Shown here: positions 22,661-33,338 of the stretch, piece after piece | Layout: each line of letters starts with the position of its first letter | Position numbering within the stretch: the stretch's first letter is position 1 | Assembly: GCF_964204645.1 (NCBI RefSeq) | Contig: NC_134028.1 | Location: 18,452,153-18,516,152 of the forward strand | Length of the DNA stretch: 64,000 nucleotides | Direction of reading: 5' to 3' | Source of the DNA: Tubulanus polymorphus | Lineage: Eukaryota; Nemertea; Palaeonemertea; Tubulaniformes; Tubulanidae | The notes under the pieces: generated by a model | The model's database searches: none | Seen by the model: only the letters and a program-made list of their open reading frames with translations | What the model was told of the DNA's origin: nothing | Translations under genes and position numbers: made by a program

Positions 22661-22996
22661 TGGGATTTATTTCGATTGTTGTGTATTTTATGGTCTTTTA
22701 ATGCGGCTCCACATTGGGAACCTAGTCTGAGCGAACCACGCTTACCATTATTAGTAGAAAATACTTGAAAGACTTATAACGGACTCTCATAGCAGTTAAA
22801 ACCGTTAACTTGTCATATTCTTTATTTAATCAGAATTAGTACTGAGGGAAAATTTGGGGAAAAATTATTATTATTTGCATATTATTTTATTATTGCTGGG
22901 GAGACTGAGAGCGAGACACAGACCAGTATACGAAAAACTTTTGTGCACCTTTTCTATTATATTGGACTGTGTTGAATTAACTGACTTGTATTTATA

Positions 22997-23994
22997 ATGT
23001 CGATGCCTGGGGAACATTCCGAAGAAGATGCTAGTTATCTCGGTGTTAACCAGTTCCTCATGTCTTTGACACAGTATGTGGAACATAAAATTAAAAACAC
23101 AAAGTCAGAATCACCCTCTGAGCCAGCCAAACCCAGAGACCACACCAAGGTACCTGCACCTAAAACCTACAGTGCTGGTCACAATTTTAAAGTATGGCTC
23201 GAGAGATTTGATAGTAACTGTGACATCATGTGGATAACTGATCCTTCAGTACAGAAGGATCATCTCTTAATGTATATGGACCATGAGTCATATCTGGCCA
23301 AAAATCTTCACTTGTCAGACAAACTGAATTATGATGAGTTCTCGACATCCATTAAAGACCGTCAATCCCTAACACAATCGCCCGGCGATTACAAACTCAT
23401 GCTAAAAGCACGCGAGCAAAAACAGCCCGAAAACCTCGGACGTTTCGGCGATGCACTTATGGAGCTAGCCCAAATGCCTATCCAGACGCTGGACATACAC
23501 TACAAGACGAGCTGGCTCGTGATCAGTTTTTGACAGGAGTTAATTTGCCATTAACAGCTAGGGAACAGTTGTACGTTTCTCAGCCGAAAACCTTGTAAGA
23601 GGCTGTGTCCCTGGCTAGAGGTTTTGAATCGGCTAGGCGAATAGCTGAAAAGCAGGAGTCGAGGGGGAAACGTGCGATGGTAAATGAAGCCCAGCCAAAG
23701 CCCATCGAGACCAAGCTGCTTTCGGAACTGGTTAAACAGGTCCAGAGTTTAAACCTCCGCATCGAAAATCTCGAGCATCGAGGTCAGACAAGGCCTTCCA
23801 GGAATCCGGAACCTCCCAGAAATCCAGCGGCTGACATCTGTTGGCGCTGTTGGGTGCCAGACCACCCGGCTAGTGCATGTCTTACGGCGATATGCCACTC
23901 GTGCACTGAGCCCGGACATTATGCTAGAAACTGTCCTAATAGTCAGGGAAACGGGCAGATGCGTTCCTCGAGGGGCAGAGGCAAGCCCTTTTAA
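22997..23994 (+). pseudogene. Gypsy-A gag with two zinc knuckles
   Basis: Starts MSMPGEHSEEDASYLGVNQF. The capsid-like part includes NFKVWLERFDSNCDIMWI. A frameshift at about 23500 and a TAA at 23596-23598 (in PKTL*EAVSLARGFE) break the frame. The C-terminal part carries two CCHC knuckles, CWRCWVPDHPASAC and CHSCTEPGHYARNC, which bind the RNA during particle assembly. The downstream linker leads into the protease region. Confidence 0.85.
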
Positions 23995-24236
23995 ACCATC
24001 GGCCCCAAGTTCCGAAAAATATTCCTCCACACCGTAGAAAATTAGATACCTGTATAAATGTTGTAAATACCCCTGTATACAGTACGAATGAAAATGATTA
24101 TGAATACGACAACCCACAGTGTAGCTGCCCGGACTCAAGTGGTTTACAAGTCGGGAAGAGCACACCTCCTAACGGTCAAAGCTCCTCTTCAGAGTACACC
24201 CCGAACTCCCGAGAGCCCACCCCATTAAATAAAAGT

Positions 24237-24521
24237 GTGCAGAATGTAGATATCCGTTACACTGGCCTCTATTGTTCTGCTATAGTCAATAGTGTAGGAA
24301 GAATCTCTGCGCTTTTCAACACCGGCGCTGGTGTGACTATGCTCAAGACTTCTCTCTGGGTGGCGAGTAATGGGGGTGAAATGGGGTGCCTGAAACCAAT
24401 TGATTTTGAGTTGGTTACGGCTACCGGCCAGGACATTAAGGTTAGGGGTTCGGTCGATGTTCGCCTTAGTTTGGGGGATTGTAGTTTTATGGTTCCAATG
24501 GTGATTGCAGATGATTTGTAA
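24237..24521 (+). pseudogene. Gypsy-A aspartic protease, active-site Asp lost
   Basis: A retropepsin-like domain. The active-site triad normally reads DTGAG; here it is FNTGAGVTML, with AAC (24318-24320) in place of the aspartate codon. The D-to-N change abolishes proteolysis in this family. A stop follows at 24519-24521. Confidence 0.75.
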
Positions 24522-24856
24522 CAGGATTGTCTCCTTGGTGGTGATTTCATCAGCGACAACAACTGCGTGAGTGATTACCCAAATAGAGTCATGAGCAGTG
24601 GTCTGTCTGACATACCATTGGAACACAGGGATTCCCGACCAACTGCGTGCCGCCTATTCCTGACCGAGACTCGCATGATCCCAGCCGGACACGAAATTAT
24701 AGCTACTGCTTATTTTAGGCAGATATACAACCACAACAACAATTCCGTTGGGATTTTTTGTGGTAGAGCCCCGGGTCCATTCGGTATTGGTAGAACACTG
24801 GTTAGCCCGAACGATAACAAGGTGACTGTCCGTTTGGCCAATTTTTCGAACGTGAC

Positions 24857-25768
24857 GTGCCGTGTCAACTTGTAGGGATTTTCTCTCCTTTAAACAGTAT
24901 CGAAATCCTCACTACTCAGGATAAGAGACCAGATGTCTCTGAAATCCCTACCAATAGTGAGGATCTAAACTCGTTGTTTAAGGAGCTGCAGCTCGATGCA
25001 ATTGACATTCCGGACAGTGATCGCGAGGCCTTAAAGAAGGTTGTCTCTGATTACCAGGATGTGTTTTTTTCCCGCGAAGACTTTGACATAGGGAGGACCG
25101 CGTAAGTTGAATTTGAAATAGATACGAGTGACCATCGCCCCATCAAACAACAACCGCGGCGTTTACCACCGGGTCATAGACAGTTTGTGGAGGGTCATAC
25201 TGCCGAATTACACAGTCACAGCTTCATCCGACCATCACAATCTCCCTGAGCCAGCCCCATTGTCTTGGCCAAGAAGTCCGATGGTAGCCTTAGGCTGTGT
25301 TGTGATTATCGGAAGTTAAATGACCCTACGATAAAGGATAGCCATCCACTTGGGCGAACTGACACTTGAGAGATAATTGCCCTAGTCGATATGATCGGAC
25401 ACTTCCGGCATTACCTGTTGGGCCTGAAATTCTTGGTGCGCACTGACCATGCAGCACTTAAATGGCTCCGGTCTTCAAACATTCAGTCTGGACAAGTTGC
25501 CCGCTGGAACAAACGATTGGCCGACTATGACTTTGATATCGAGCACCGGCCCGGGCGTATCCTACTAAATGCGGACGCGCAGTCCCTCATCCCTAAACGA
25601 CTGAAGCGTCATGGAGATTGCCATACCCGTGGTCAGACCGGCCCCCCAAAATGTCAGGTTTCGGCGGTGGGTGTGGGTAGTGATCATGCAGGCTTGTCGA
25701 CAGTGGACATAGCCCGGTTACAGGACGAGGACGCTGACATATCTGTAGTCAAAGACTTGGTCCATTGA
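24857..25768 (+). pseudogene. Gypsy-A reverse transcriptase/RNase H with core deletion
   Basis: The N-terminal RT part is readable across a frame break: SPWASPIVLAKKSDGSLRLC, then VDYRKLNDPTIKDSHPLGR. At about 25360 it jumps directly to the end of RNase H (EIIALVDMIGHFRHYLLG, FLVRTDHAALKWL). The whole palm with the Y.DD motif and the first part of RNase H are therefore deleted. The tail (RWNKRLADYDFDIEHRPG) is the connection to integrase. Confidence 0.8.
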
Positions 25769-25792
25769 CAACAGATTAAACCTAGTGCCGAT

Positions 25793-27130
25793 GTGATGCG
25801 CCAATTTAGCACCAAAACCAGAATGTTTCTGGGTGAATATGAGCGCCTAGTGATTGACAAGGACTTTTTATTTTTGAGACCCTCCCCTGGATCCAGACTT
25901 TCGAAATCGCGTGTTGTTCTGCCTTACATGTTACTGCCTAAGGTTTCGTCACACCTTCATGACGGTATCTCCGGCAGGCACTTAGGGCGCACTAAGACAA
26001 AGCGGAAGATGCGCGAACGATTCTAGTGAGACCGGTGAGGTCTGACAAGAGCTGTCCATGAGTATATTCAACAGTGCCAGAAATGTCAAATATGCAAAAA
26101 TCCGCCCAAGCGACCGAAGGCACCTTTGGTGTCAACACCAGTGGGTCGTAGAGGGCAGAGGTTGCACATTGACATAGTGGGCCCCCTACAGCGTACTAAA
26201 CGCGGCAACATTTGCATTATTGTTGTCCAGGACGCATTCACTAAGTGGGTTGAGGCATGGCCAGTACGGAATGAGAAGGCCCCCACTGTGGCTCGGAAAG
26301 TCGTGGATGAATGGGTCACGAGATGTGGCTGCCCAGAAAGCATTCACTCGGAACGGGAAGCCAACTTCGAGTCCAAGGTTTTTACAGAAATGTGTCGACT
26401 GTTGGGTATCGATAAGACGTGTACCACCTCGTATCACCCGATGGGGAATGGTCAGGTGGAAAACTTTAATAAATCCATCATGGCCATGCTGACCATATCC
26501 GTGAATGAAACTGGCACTGACTGGGATACGAAACTGTCATCATGCCTGATGGCATTTCGTTCTTGTGTTCAGGAATCCACCCGCGAAACCCTATTCTACC
26601 TGACTTTCAGTTCAGAGATGGTCTTGCCTCTAGATATTATGGTTGGGCCTCCAGAAGAACAAGAGTACATCACTATGTTTAGCCGTGATGTACACTCAAA
26701 CTTACAAGAGGCGCACAAAAGAGTCAGGGAGAGACTGGGTAAAGCTCAGCGGCGTCAGACTGTCAATTACAACAGATTTGCTAGGCGGGGTGGGTATAAC
26801 ATTGGGAATCGGGTATGGCTCTATAGTCATGCCATTAAGCCAGGGGAGGCGTCAAAATTCCATTCGAAGTGGAAGGGCCCCTTCATTGTTATGGAGAAAC
26901 TATCGGAAGTGACGTATCGGGTCAGACTGGAGGGGGGTCCCCCAAAGCAAAAGACTGTCCACTTCAATGATATGAAGCCAGCGTTTGGCCAGCCGCATAC
27001 CAACGTCAAGAAGGCTGTCCCTGCAAGAACTAGAAAGACGACAGTTGAACCCCAACCTGCCCCTGAGATTGAAAATTCGAGCTCTTCAGGGAGCGATGAC
27101 GAGGAGATTGTCTGGAGGCGCCAAAACTAG
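25793..27130 (+). pseudogene. Gypsy-A integrase with altered catalytic triad
   Basis: The H-H-C-C zinc region is split by stops at 26023-26040 (HDGISGRHLG, then EYIQQCQKCQICKNPP). The catalytic core follows in one 334-codon frame from 26126. The first Asp is present in LHIDIVGPL. The second is Glu (ESIHSEREANFES, where the family has Asp). The Glu is present in GQVENFNKS. A GPF-type module (HSKWKGPFIVME, VHFNDMKPAF) closes the domain. Confidence 0.85.
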
Positions 27131-27481
27131 CAGATTGTGGCAGTACTACCCAATGACGCCACACCAATCGAAGCGTAGGCAGAGGTCGATCCCCCAGCGG
27201 GTCAGCCAGTGGAAAATGCCCAGCTGCATCCACCGGCCGACAACAGAGATCAATCCAGTCGTCTGCGCCCGAGGAGAGCATTGAAAGAGCCAGCCCGATT
27301 CAGGGACTTAGTTCGTCATTACCCTATACCGGCAACCAGTACAGCAGTTAATGGCGACTGTACCACCTGCTGTCAGCGATGGTCCAGAATCCGGGAGAAG
27401 AAAGATCTGTGGCTGAAGAAAGCGCGAAAATTGCTGCGGGACAGAGAACACCTCACCGGTTAAACTCTCTGCTCTCCGGCC
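27131..27481 (+). other. Gypsy-A post-integrase linker
   Basis: Frames here keep some integrase-tail character (RPRRALKEPARFRDLVRHY) but are broken by stops. The segment separates integrase from the third open frame. Confidence 0.4.
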
Positions 27482-27490
27482 AACTTAACG

Positions 27491-27517
27491 TTTTTCTCTC
27501 TTTCCTTCTGTTTTTAG
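27491..27517 (+). promoter_or_regulatory. Candidate splice acceptor before Gypsy-A ORF3
   Basis: A 25-base pyrimidine-rich tract ends in tttttag at 27517, just ahead of ATGs at 27526 and 27570. This would suit a spliced subgenomic message for the third frame, as used for extra genes in some LTR elements. No matching donor was identified. Confidence 0.4.
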
Positions 27518-27569
27518 CTACCAAAATGTCTGATGTGCTTCAGTTGGATACGTTGAACGAAAAAACACC

Positions 27570-28155
27570 ATGTCGATGGAGAGGTTTAATCTGCTGGGGA
27601 CAGAACTCAGCTGTTTGATGTCCCAGCATGGGGGTACGAGTATACATCTCGTGGATAAGCTTGAGAAGCTTGATCGACATCTTGATCTACGGCGTCCAAT
27701 TCTCCTGCTGAGCGACTCCATGTTTAAAGGAGTCAAGTGCAGCGATGACTTGTATGTCATCGCTCACTCAGGAGAACGGATCTAGGAGGTCAGTCGGACC
27801 ATACGACTGATGAGCTGTTCAGCTGTTGTCGCTAACCACGGGGTGAATAACGTGTGGGAATTCGGTGATACGGTCAAGGAGATATATAGCCTGGCCAACC
27901 TTATACAGCGAAAATAACCCCTTGTCCCGATTTTCCACCTTCGTGTCCCAAAAGCCCTGTGTATGAGAGGCAAGCGTGAGACGGTCATCCCGATTGACCG
28001 CATCAATGTACATTTCGAGAAGGCCGGGTTCCGCACCATCGAACATCCGGACCTTCCAGACCACGACTACAGAGGGATCCATTATTGACCGAAGGCAGTC
28101 AACGAAGTAGCCCGTCATATTTTTGCCTCCGTCAAGAGTCATTTAGAGTCCTAAA
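27570..28155 (+). pseudogene. Gypsy-A ORF3: SGNH/GDSL hydrolase-like domain
   Basis: One frame runs 195 codons with three internal stops (TAG 27783, TAA 27915, TGA 28086) and a final TAA at 28153-28155. Three blocks in the right order match the SGNH hydrolase layout. Block I is RPILLLSDSMFKGV, with the serine in a GDS-like SDS. Block III is VVANHGVNNVW, resembling GxND. Near the C terminus is DYRGIHY, with the His of block V. Between I and III, VIAHSGERI has the usual glycine. Such hydrolases act as esterases or lipases; the role in a Gypsy element would be unknown. It could also be a captured host fragment. Confidence 0.55.
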
Positions 28156-28292
28156 TTTGTAGGTGGGACACCCTACAAAACCTGGCCTTTTGACTCGTGC
28201 ATCCCTGCCTCAGTCCTGGTTCTGCGTGTTAGAACTCTTCTGCTGGCCTCTCTTTTACTTTTTCAGCGCTAATTCGGAGAATCGTCGTACCA

Positions 28293-28350
28293 TTTGTATA
28301 TAAACCATCACTTGTATATAGACCGTCATGTGTATATAGACCGCAAGTTC
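28293..28350 (+). repeat. 19-bp tandem repeat, three copies
   Basis: Three copies of a ttgtatataaaccatca or tgtatatagaccgtcatg type unit with 19-base spacing, near the end of Gypsy-A. Confidence 0.65.
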
Positions 28351-28614
28351 CATCACGTGAGTAGGTATGGGGATGGCAGGGCCAACACCAGATATCGGTA
28401 AATGGCCAGCGGTGAACCCTAGTCTACCTCGTGCTTCAGGAATGGATTCAGCGGAAATGTAAATATGTAAATAATCTGACTCTTGTGTACTATGCGAACC
28501 ATGGATGTTATCGATCGTCACCGTTTTGCAATGGGAACTCGGCATACCGGTATTGGACTGTTATTGCGTCGTGAAAGTTAATTTTGGTACTGAACCATAG
28601 TTAAGTACTCATTG

Positions 28615-28628
28615 TTAGGGGGGAGTGG
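28615..28628 (+). promoter_or_regulatory. Gypsy-A polypurine tract
   Basis: The purine-rich run aggggggagtgg lies immediately before the 3' LTR (starting tgtaacgg at 28629), the expected site for plus-strand priming. Confidence 0.7.
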
Positions 28629-28860
28629 TGTAACGGTGTGACTCCCGCCTGTAATTGTATTGTAATATAGTGTATTTGTATTTGTATTAATAAATGTTGA
28701 CAATAGATGGCATACCTATCGCTCTCCTGAAAAGAATCCTTTGTCCTGGTGAGTCGTGTGTTATCCTTTTGTCCCGGTTTAAGAGTCGGATTGTCCCCTA
28801 CTACAGCGGCGATTAACCCTTATATTACCATTAGAATACTCCAAGATGACAATTGTTACA
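28629..28860 (+). repeat. Gypsy-A 3' LTR
   Basis: A 232-base LTR from tgtaacggtg to acaattgttaca (TG...CA). It is complete and close in sequence to the 5' LTR. Confidence 0.9.
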
Positions 28861-29069
28861 CGTGCTTTTCCATAAGTTGGAAAGAAGAATTAATGATGTT
28901 AAAGTGACTGCATGAGGTATACAAATATTCAAAATTGTCTCATTATAGCCCCTAATTATAGCTTTCATCCAATCAGATTAAAATTGAGGTTGAGGTTTTG
29001 TTGTCAAATTTGAAAATGACTATGAGCAGACACACTCTTTTATTGACCGAGGAGTAGGTGAAGTCTTAC

Positions 29070-29177
29070 CTCCCATGTTGTGACTTTTTTCGGATATTTT
29101 GTCAATGCTGACACAGCTTTCTGATAGCCAAACACTCGCCATTTATCATTTTGGGCTTCATATAATGTTATCATTTG
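29070..29177 (-). CDS. DNA polymerase lambda exon (8-kDa lyase domain)
   Basis: A 36-codon minus-strand exon between acceptor ctttttag and donor GAG|gtaaga. It reads QMITLYEAQNDKWRVFGYQK, then AVSALTKYPKKVTTWE. This is the helical 8-kDa deoxyribose-phosphate lyase domain: DKWR, then Y.KA, AL and the final TSY-type turn. It precedes the IPGIG exon in lambda. The join E|E keeps phase 0. The two exons lie about 8.3 kb apart because Gypsy-A occupies the intron. Upstream exons (BRCT and linker) were not identified. Confidence 0.88.
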
Positions 29178-30984
29178 CTAAAAAGAATAAACACAGCAAG
29201 GAGATATATTTAGTGGATCAATATTAATTAATATATTCCTCTTTATTGCAACATCATTCCCCAACTGAATATGGAGCTAAAATAAAGCACCAGGCAGCTT
29301 TATTATTACCACAGAGTGCAAATTAACAAAGTTTTCATTCAGCTGCATTGAAATTGAATTGGATTTGATATTTTTTGCTTAACAAGATCTAATTAAATAA
29401 TAAAGCTGCAAAGCAGTGATAATGGGTTTCTGCTTAACTGGTTCAAATGTTGCAATGGGAAGCGTACAAAGATTTCATCGAAATAATTCTTATCAGTCCA
29501 TAAAATATGACTATTTCGAAGAAGCACAACCTAGGGGTCAACAATATGCTGAATATTGGATCCGTATAAGGTCTTCCACGTATAAAGTACTGATGTACCA
29601 AGTCTAGTCAAAATGGCTTTGATACCGAAAGTCCCCTGGTGGCTGTTGCATGAACTTGTCCGTCCTATATCCTCAACGAGCATGTTTTCATCCGTACTTT
29701 TGTTAAAAATCGGTTGATCTACCTTCATTATGCATCAATTTATTCAGTAAGGAATTTTCATTCGGAAATAAACAATGATTTTTAACAAAGTTGTTTTTGT
29801 CTTCATTTATCAGCGATAGTTTACTTTACTTGAGCATATTGCACATATGTTTATGGTTTTTAAACAACTTTGAATCCAACCTAAACCAAGTATACTCTAA
29901 AGGCAGCGTTGCCATGCTAATAAAAAATTAGGGAATTATAGATAACAAAATTATTGCATTTTCGGGATTCGAACATGATGTAGCATCACTGCCTCGATAT
30001 CTTTAAAGCAATTAACCTCTTCGCTACCATGCGTGACGTATATTTACGTCGCAAATAATGACCCTCTCTCACCTTCTCTCAATATATTCATTTACTACAA
30101 TTGCTGGTGTGGTGAGTCACTACGCCGCAGGGGTATAGACGTACTAAATGATCGTCTGCTGCATTTTAGTTTCACTATTTACTCATAGACAGCGAATCAG
30201 TGCCTCAAATACTGAACTGAATAGAATTGAATTTATGCTTGAGTGACAACATGCACCACTTTGTGCACGAAACAAGAAGGCACGTGCATGAGTTTTTTTG
30301 TCGGTATTTTTTAGCTGTTTCTTTTATAAAATGTCATCCTGGTCCAGATTTAGTAGACAGTCAATCACTACACGATAAGAATACAAAAAATGTGCTGGAA
30401 ATGGATCATTACAAGTTATTCGATCAAAATCCATTGATCGATCCACAAATCGATAAAAAAATCGATCAATAATTATTGGTGATCAATTTCTGATTTAATC
30501 GATTTTATTCTTAATAATACCATCTGATAGCTGAGGAGCTTTACAAATATATATGGTTTGTAGGGGTGATTATAAGTATTTATACAAATAGCGGCTTTTT
30601 GAATCGCAGATGGATGAAACAGTTCGCGGGAAATGACAGATCCAGACTGATGTTAGTCCGAATCTGTGATATACAGTTGGGTTGACACCCAAGTTCGTCC
30701 GGAAATTTGTAGGCATTTCAGGATGTACTTTTATCAATGGATGACGATTCCTTGCAACATTCTCGTTCGCTGTTTAGACCGGTTAATAACGCGGGATTGA
30801 TTCATAGTTAATTACTATAGGCAAATTATGAACGGTCAGATGCAAAGTTATATTTCTGTAAGAATTGCAAATTACGTTTATTAGCTGTTAGTAGTCGAAT
30901 ATCAGATGAGTTACATTTTATGAAAACATTTTGGGTTTTTATGGAATAAGATCATGGACATATTGAGTAGAAGTACGGCGCACC
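29178..30984. other. Upstream part of the polymerase lambda locus
   Basis: Preceding polymerase lambda exons should lie here or beyond but none was recognised. A piggyBac-like end (ttaa then cctcttcgctacc, 30012-30028) occurs without a visible partner. A run of atcgat words lies at 30420-30500. Confidence 0.35.
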
Positions 30985-31029
30985 TGCCATGTTCAAAGGA
31001 AGGCTATGGTTCAGCAAACCTCACTTACT

Positions 31030-31480
31030 TCTACAGAGGGTGATATCCTCAGTCAGTTGAAGACGCGGATAAAAAACAATTTGAAAAAATGCAGCAAGAC
31101 ATGGAAGAGCTCAAAGGTCAACGGCTTGAACAGAGAAATTGGAACGGAACTGCATGGCGGAGAGGAGGTAACCGGAAGCCGATGGTACCACTAGAAGAAA
31201 GGATCTGCTACGGTTGCAAACAGAAAGGACATGTTAGGAAGTTTTGCCCGCAAATGACTCAGGGAAATGATCGGACGTCCACGCTTGGAGGCAACGAGCA
31301 GACAGGCAAGTAAAAAGCCTCAGAACTGCAGATCTCATTGGAGCACCTAATGAAGTAAATCTCAAGATAGGTAGCATTGGATGTTATGGCTTAGATTCGG
31401 GTTCAATGGTGTCAACGGTATCACATGAGTTTTTATCGTTTCATTTTGGCAAAGATGTACCTGTATATCCATAAAATGAT
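31030..31480 (+). pseudogene. Gypsy-B gag end and protease
   Basis: A coiled, charged stretch (QQDMEELKGQRLEQRNW) leads to one zinc knuckle, CYGCKQKGHVRKFC (codons from 31205). After a frame change the protease reads CYGLDSGSMVSTVSHEFL with the active-site Asp (GAT, 31394-31396) in DSGS, so the catalytic motif is retained. The frame breaks near 31470. Confidence 0.7.
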
Positions 31481-31732
31481 TTGTGCCCTGGTTTTTCAGT
31501 TTCAACTGTTGCCGGTGCCGACTAACCATTTCAGGATTATTGTTCATTGAACGTGGACTACAACGATTCTTAGATGATCGTGTTATTTCTAGTGATGAGT
31601 TCTACGGACTACCATGACAAGAGTTCCTGTGTTATTGGGCACTAACGCATTGAAGTGTTTCGGTTCTGTTCTGTTGGTTTCGACCGACTCAAGTATCGAT
31701 GGTTCTACATGTTATGTTAAACTACCCGTTGT

Positions 31733-32210
31733 GTGGATGTTAACCCAAATTCCGAGGTTACCATTCACAGGTTAGTTCGATCTTCTGTAAATAGTAATTT
31801 TAATTGTTTTATGACGTCCAGCGACTCTCTTGTGATTCCAGGATCTCTCTCCGTTTTTCCCACTGTGTCTGTACTCCCAGATGTACGATGCTGTAGAGTT
31901 GCAGTTCGCCTGAGGAACACCGGTGAGAAGAAAGTCACCATACCGAACAAGACAGTGATCAGCAGTATAGGTCCTGTCACGGAGGTTGTTTCAGGCGATG
32001 TCAACACGTGTTTAGAAGAAACTAAGGTGAGGAAGTAATGGACGAGGAGTTCCTTAAATCGATTGATCTAACTGGAGTTTCGACTGATGAGGAGAAAGAC
32101 ATGCTAAAACAACTGCTCACTAAGTGGAAGCATATCTTTGCACTCGATGATTTAGATTTAGGGACAACCAACAAAGTTGAATCACACCATTGGAATGACA
32201 GACGATGAAC
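31733..32210 (+). pseudogene. Gypsy-B protease-RT linker, cut by Gypsy-C
   Basis: Two consecutive frames (31733-32038 and from 32040) show SVLPDVRCCRVAVRLRNTG, then FLKSIDLTGVSTDEEKDML and KWKHIFALDDLDLG. This is the linker and N terminus of a Gypsy reverse transcriptase. A frameshift lies near 32180. The reading continues at 46392 after the Gypsy-C insertion; the duplicated gaac (32207-32210 and 46392-46395) marks the joint. Confidence 0.75.
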
Positions 32211-33304
32211 TGTCATGCCGGACATTACTACTTTAAAAATATTGGATTTTTTTTATTTCAGTAATTCATTAAAATATTTATAATACATTATATTCTTAAT
32301 TTCTATTTTTCAATGTATTGTAGTATTCTTATTCATATCAATATAGGATAGGATAGGATAGGATTGTAAATTTCTATAGCGCCTTGTAAATAGCAGGGCT
32401 ATTATCAAAGGCGCTCTCCAGACGAAGATGGTGACTTGAACAGAAATGTCTTGAGCTGTGCTTTGAATGCTGGCAGAGAGTCAATATCACAGAGAGGTTG
32501 CGGAAGGGAGTTCCACACTGTAGGTGCAATATCATTTTATCTCTCTTTTGTGTTAATTATCGATGGTTATAATGCTTGTATAATAATGAAGACATGGACT
32601 TGTTTGGTGTCTAGAACTCAGCGGTAATTAGCAGACTGATGTTTGATAGTTTGGTTGTTGTCAGTCTGTGACTTATTAATTAATTAACAGACTGACACTA
32701 GACTACTCATCGCTGACCAAACGGCCACACAGTTTTTCCTGCATCATATAAAAAGGGTAGCTTTTACAAGCATGTCATTCTACTCTGATGCACGGACAAA
32801 TAAATACTGTTCTGACAACTGTATGTTATTTGGAATTTGTCTATTTCTTTAAAGGTGAGCGTATTTTATTAGTGTTATAGCTTAGGCCGAAGTAATTTAT
32901 AAAATGGCTTGTATTTCTGAGAGAATCTATTATTATTAAAGATTTTTGATTTAGATAGTAAGAGGATATTAGATATAAATTCTTCAAAGAAATGAAAGAT
33001 ATTCAATTTATGTAATAATATTTTACTAATAACATAATGTATTATAGTTCATATTTCTGATAATGAAATGTATGATTAGTCAGTTATTTGCAAGTTACTT
33101 ATCATAATTATTACTCATTATTCATAACTAAACAATTAGCAACCAAATCTTATATTATCTGTAAACTGTCATTCTACTCTGATGCACAGTCAAATAAATA
33201 CTGATCTGACAACTGTATGTTATTTGGAATTTGTCTATTTCTTTGAAGGAGCTAGTTCCCCTCGCTCTGCGGCAAGCAACGGCAAACGAACACCCCGCAC
33301 GACC
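32211..33304 (+). repeat. Gypsy-C 5' LTR with an insert
   Basis: Runs from tgtcatgccgg to the cacgacc end. It is 1,094 bases long, or about 906 without the 188-base insert at 32345-32532, in agreement with the 3' LTR. A candidate primer binding site, tggtggagagg, begins at 33306. Confidence 0.85.
32345..32532 (+). mobile_element. SINE-like insert in the Gypsy-C 5' LTR
   Basis: Absent from the 3' LTR at the same point. It begins with a tandem aggat run and ends next to a repeated caatat (32339-32344 and 32527-32532), a plausible 6-base target duplication. Inside, atagcgccttgtaaat pairs roughly with caaaggcgct, and later ggaagggagttccacactgt resembles a widespread animal short repeat. No coding. 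Confidence 0.6.
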
Positions 33305-33338
33305 CTGGTGGAGAGGAAAGAATACCTCTCAGTACCTC

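Larger units (their letters stand above)
22433..28860 (+). mobile_element. Gypsy-A: Ty3/Gypsy LTR retrotransposon in a polymerase lambda intron
   Basis: Two similar LTRs (22433-22645 and 28629-28860) flank, in order, gag with two zinc knuckles, protease, reverse transcriptase/RNase H, integrase and a third frame. It lies antisense to the host gene. It is dead: gag and pol carry stops and frameshifts, the core of the reverse transcriptase is deleted, and catalytic residues of protease and integrase are changed. The 5' LTR lacks about 20 bases at its outer edge, so no target duplication can be shown. Confidence 0.92.

Noticed and set aside
26086-27281. Several minus-strand open frames across the Gypsy-A integrase
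   Set aside because: They are antisense shadows of the integrase coding sequence.
29531-29728. Minus-strand frame ending IQHIVDP, upstream of the polymerase lambda exons, considered as a BRCT exon
   Set aside because: Only a few residues resemble the BRCT motif, a stop follows at once and no fitting splice sites were found.
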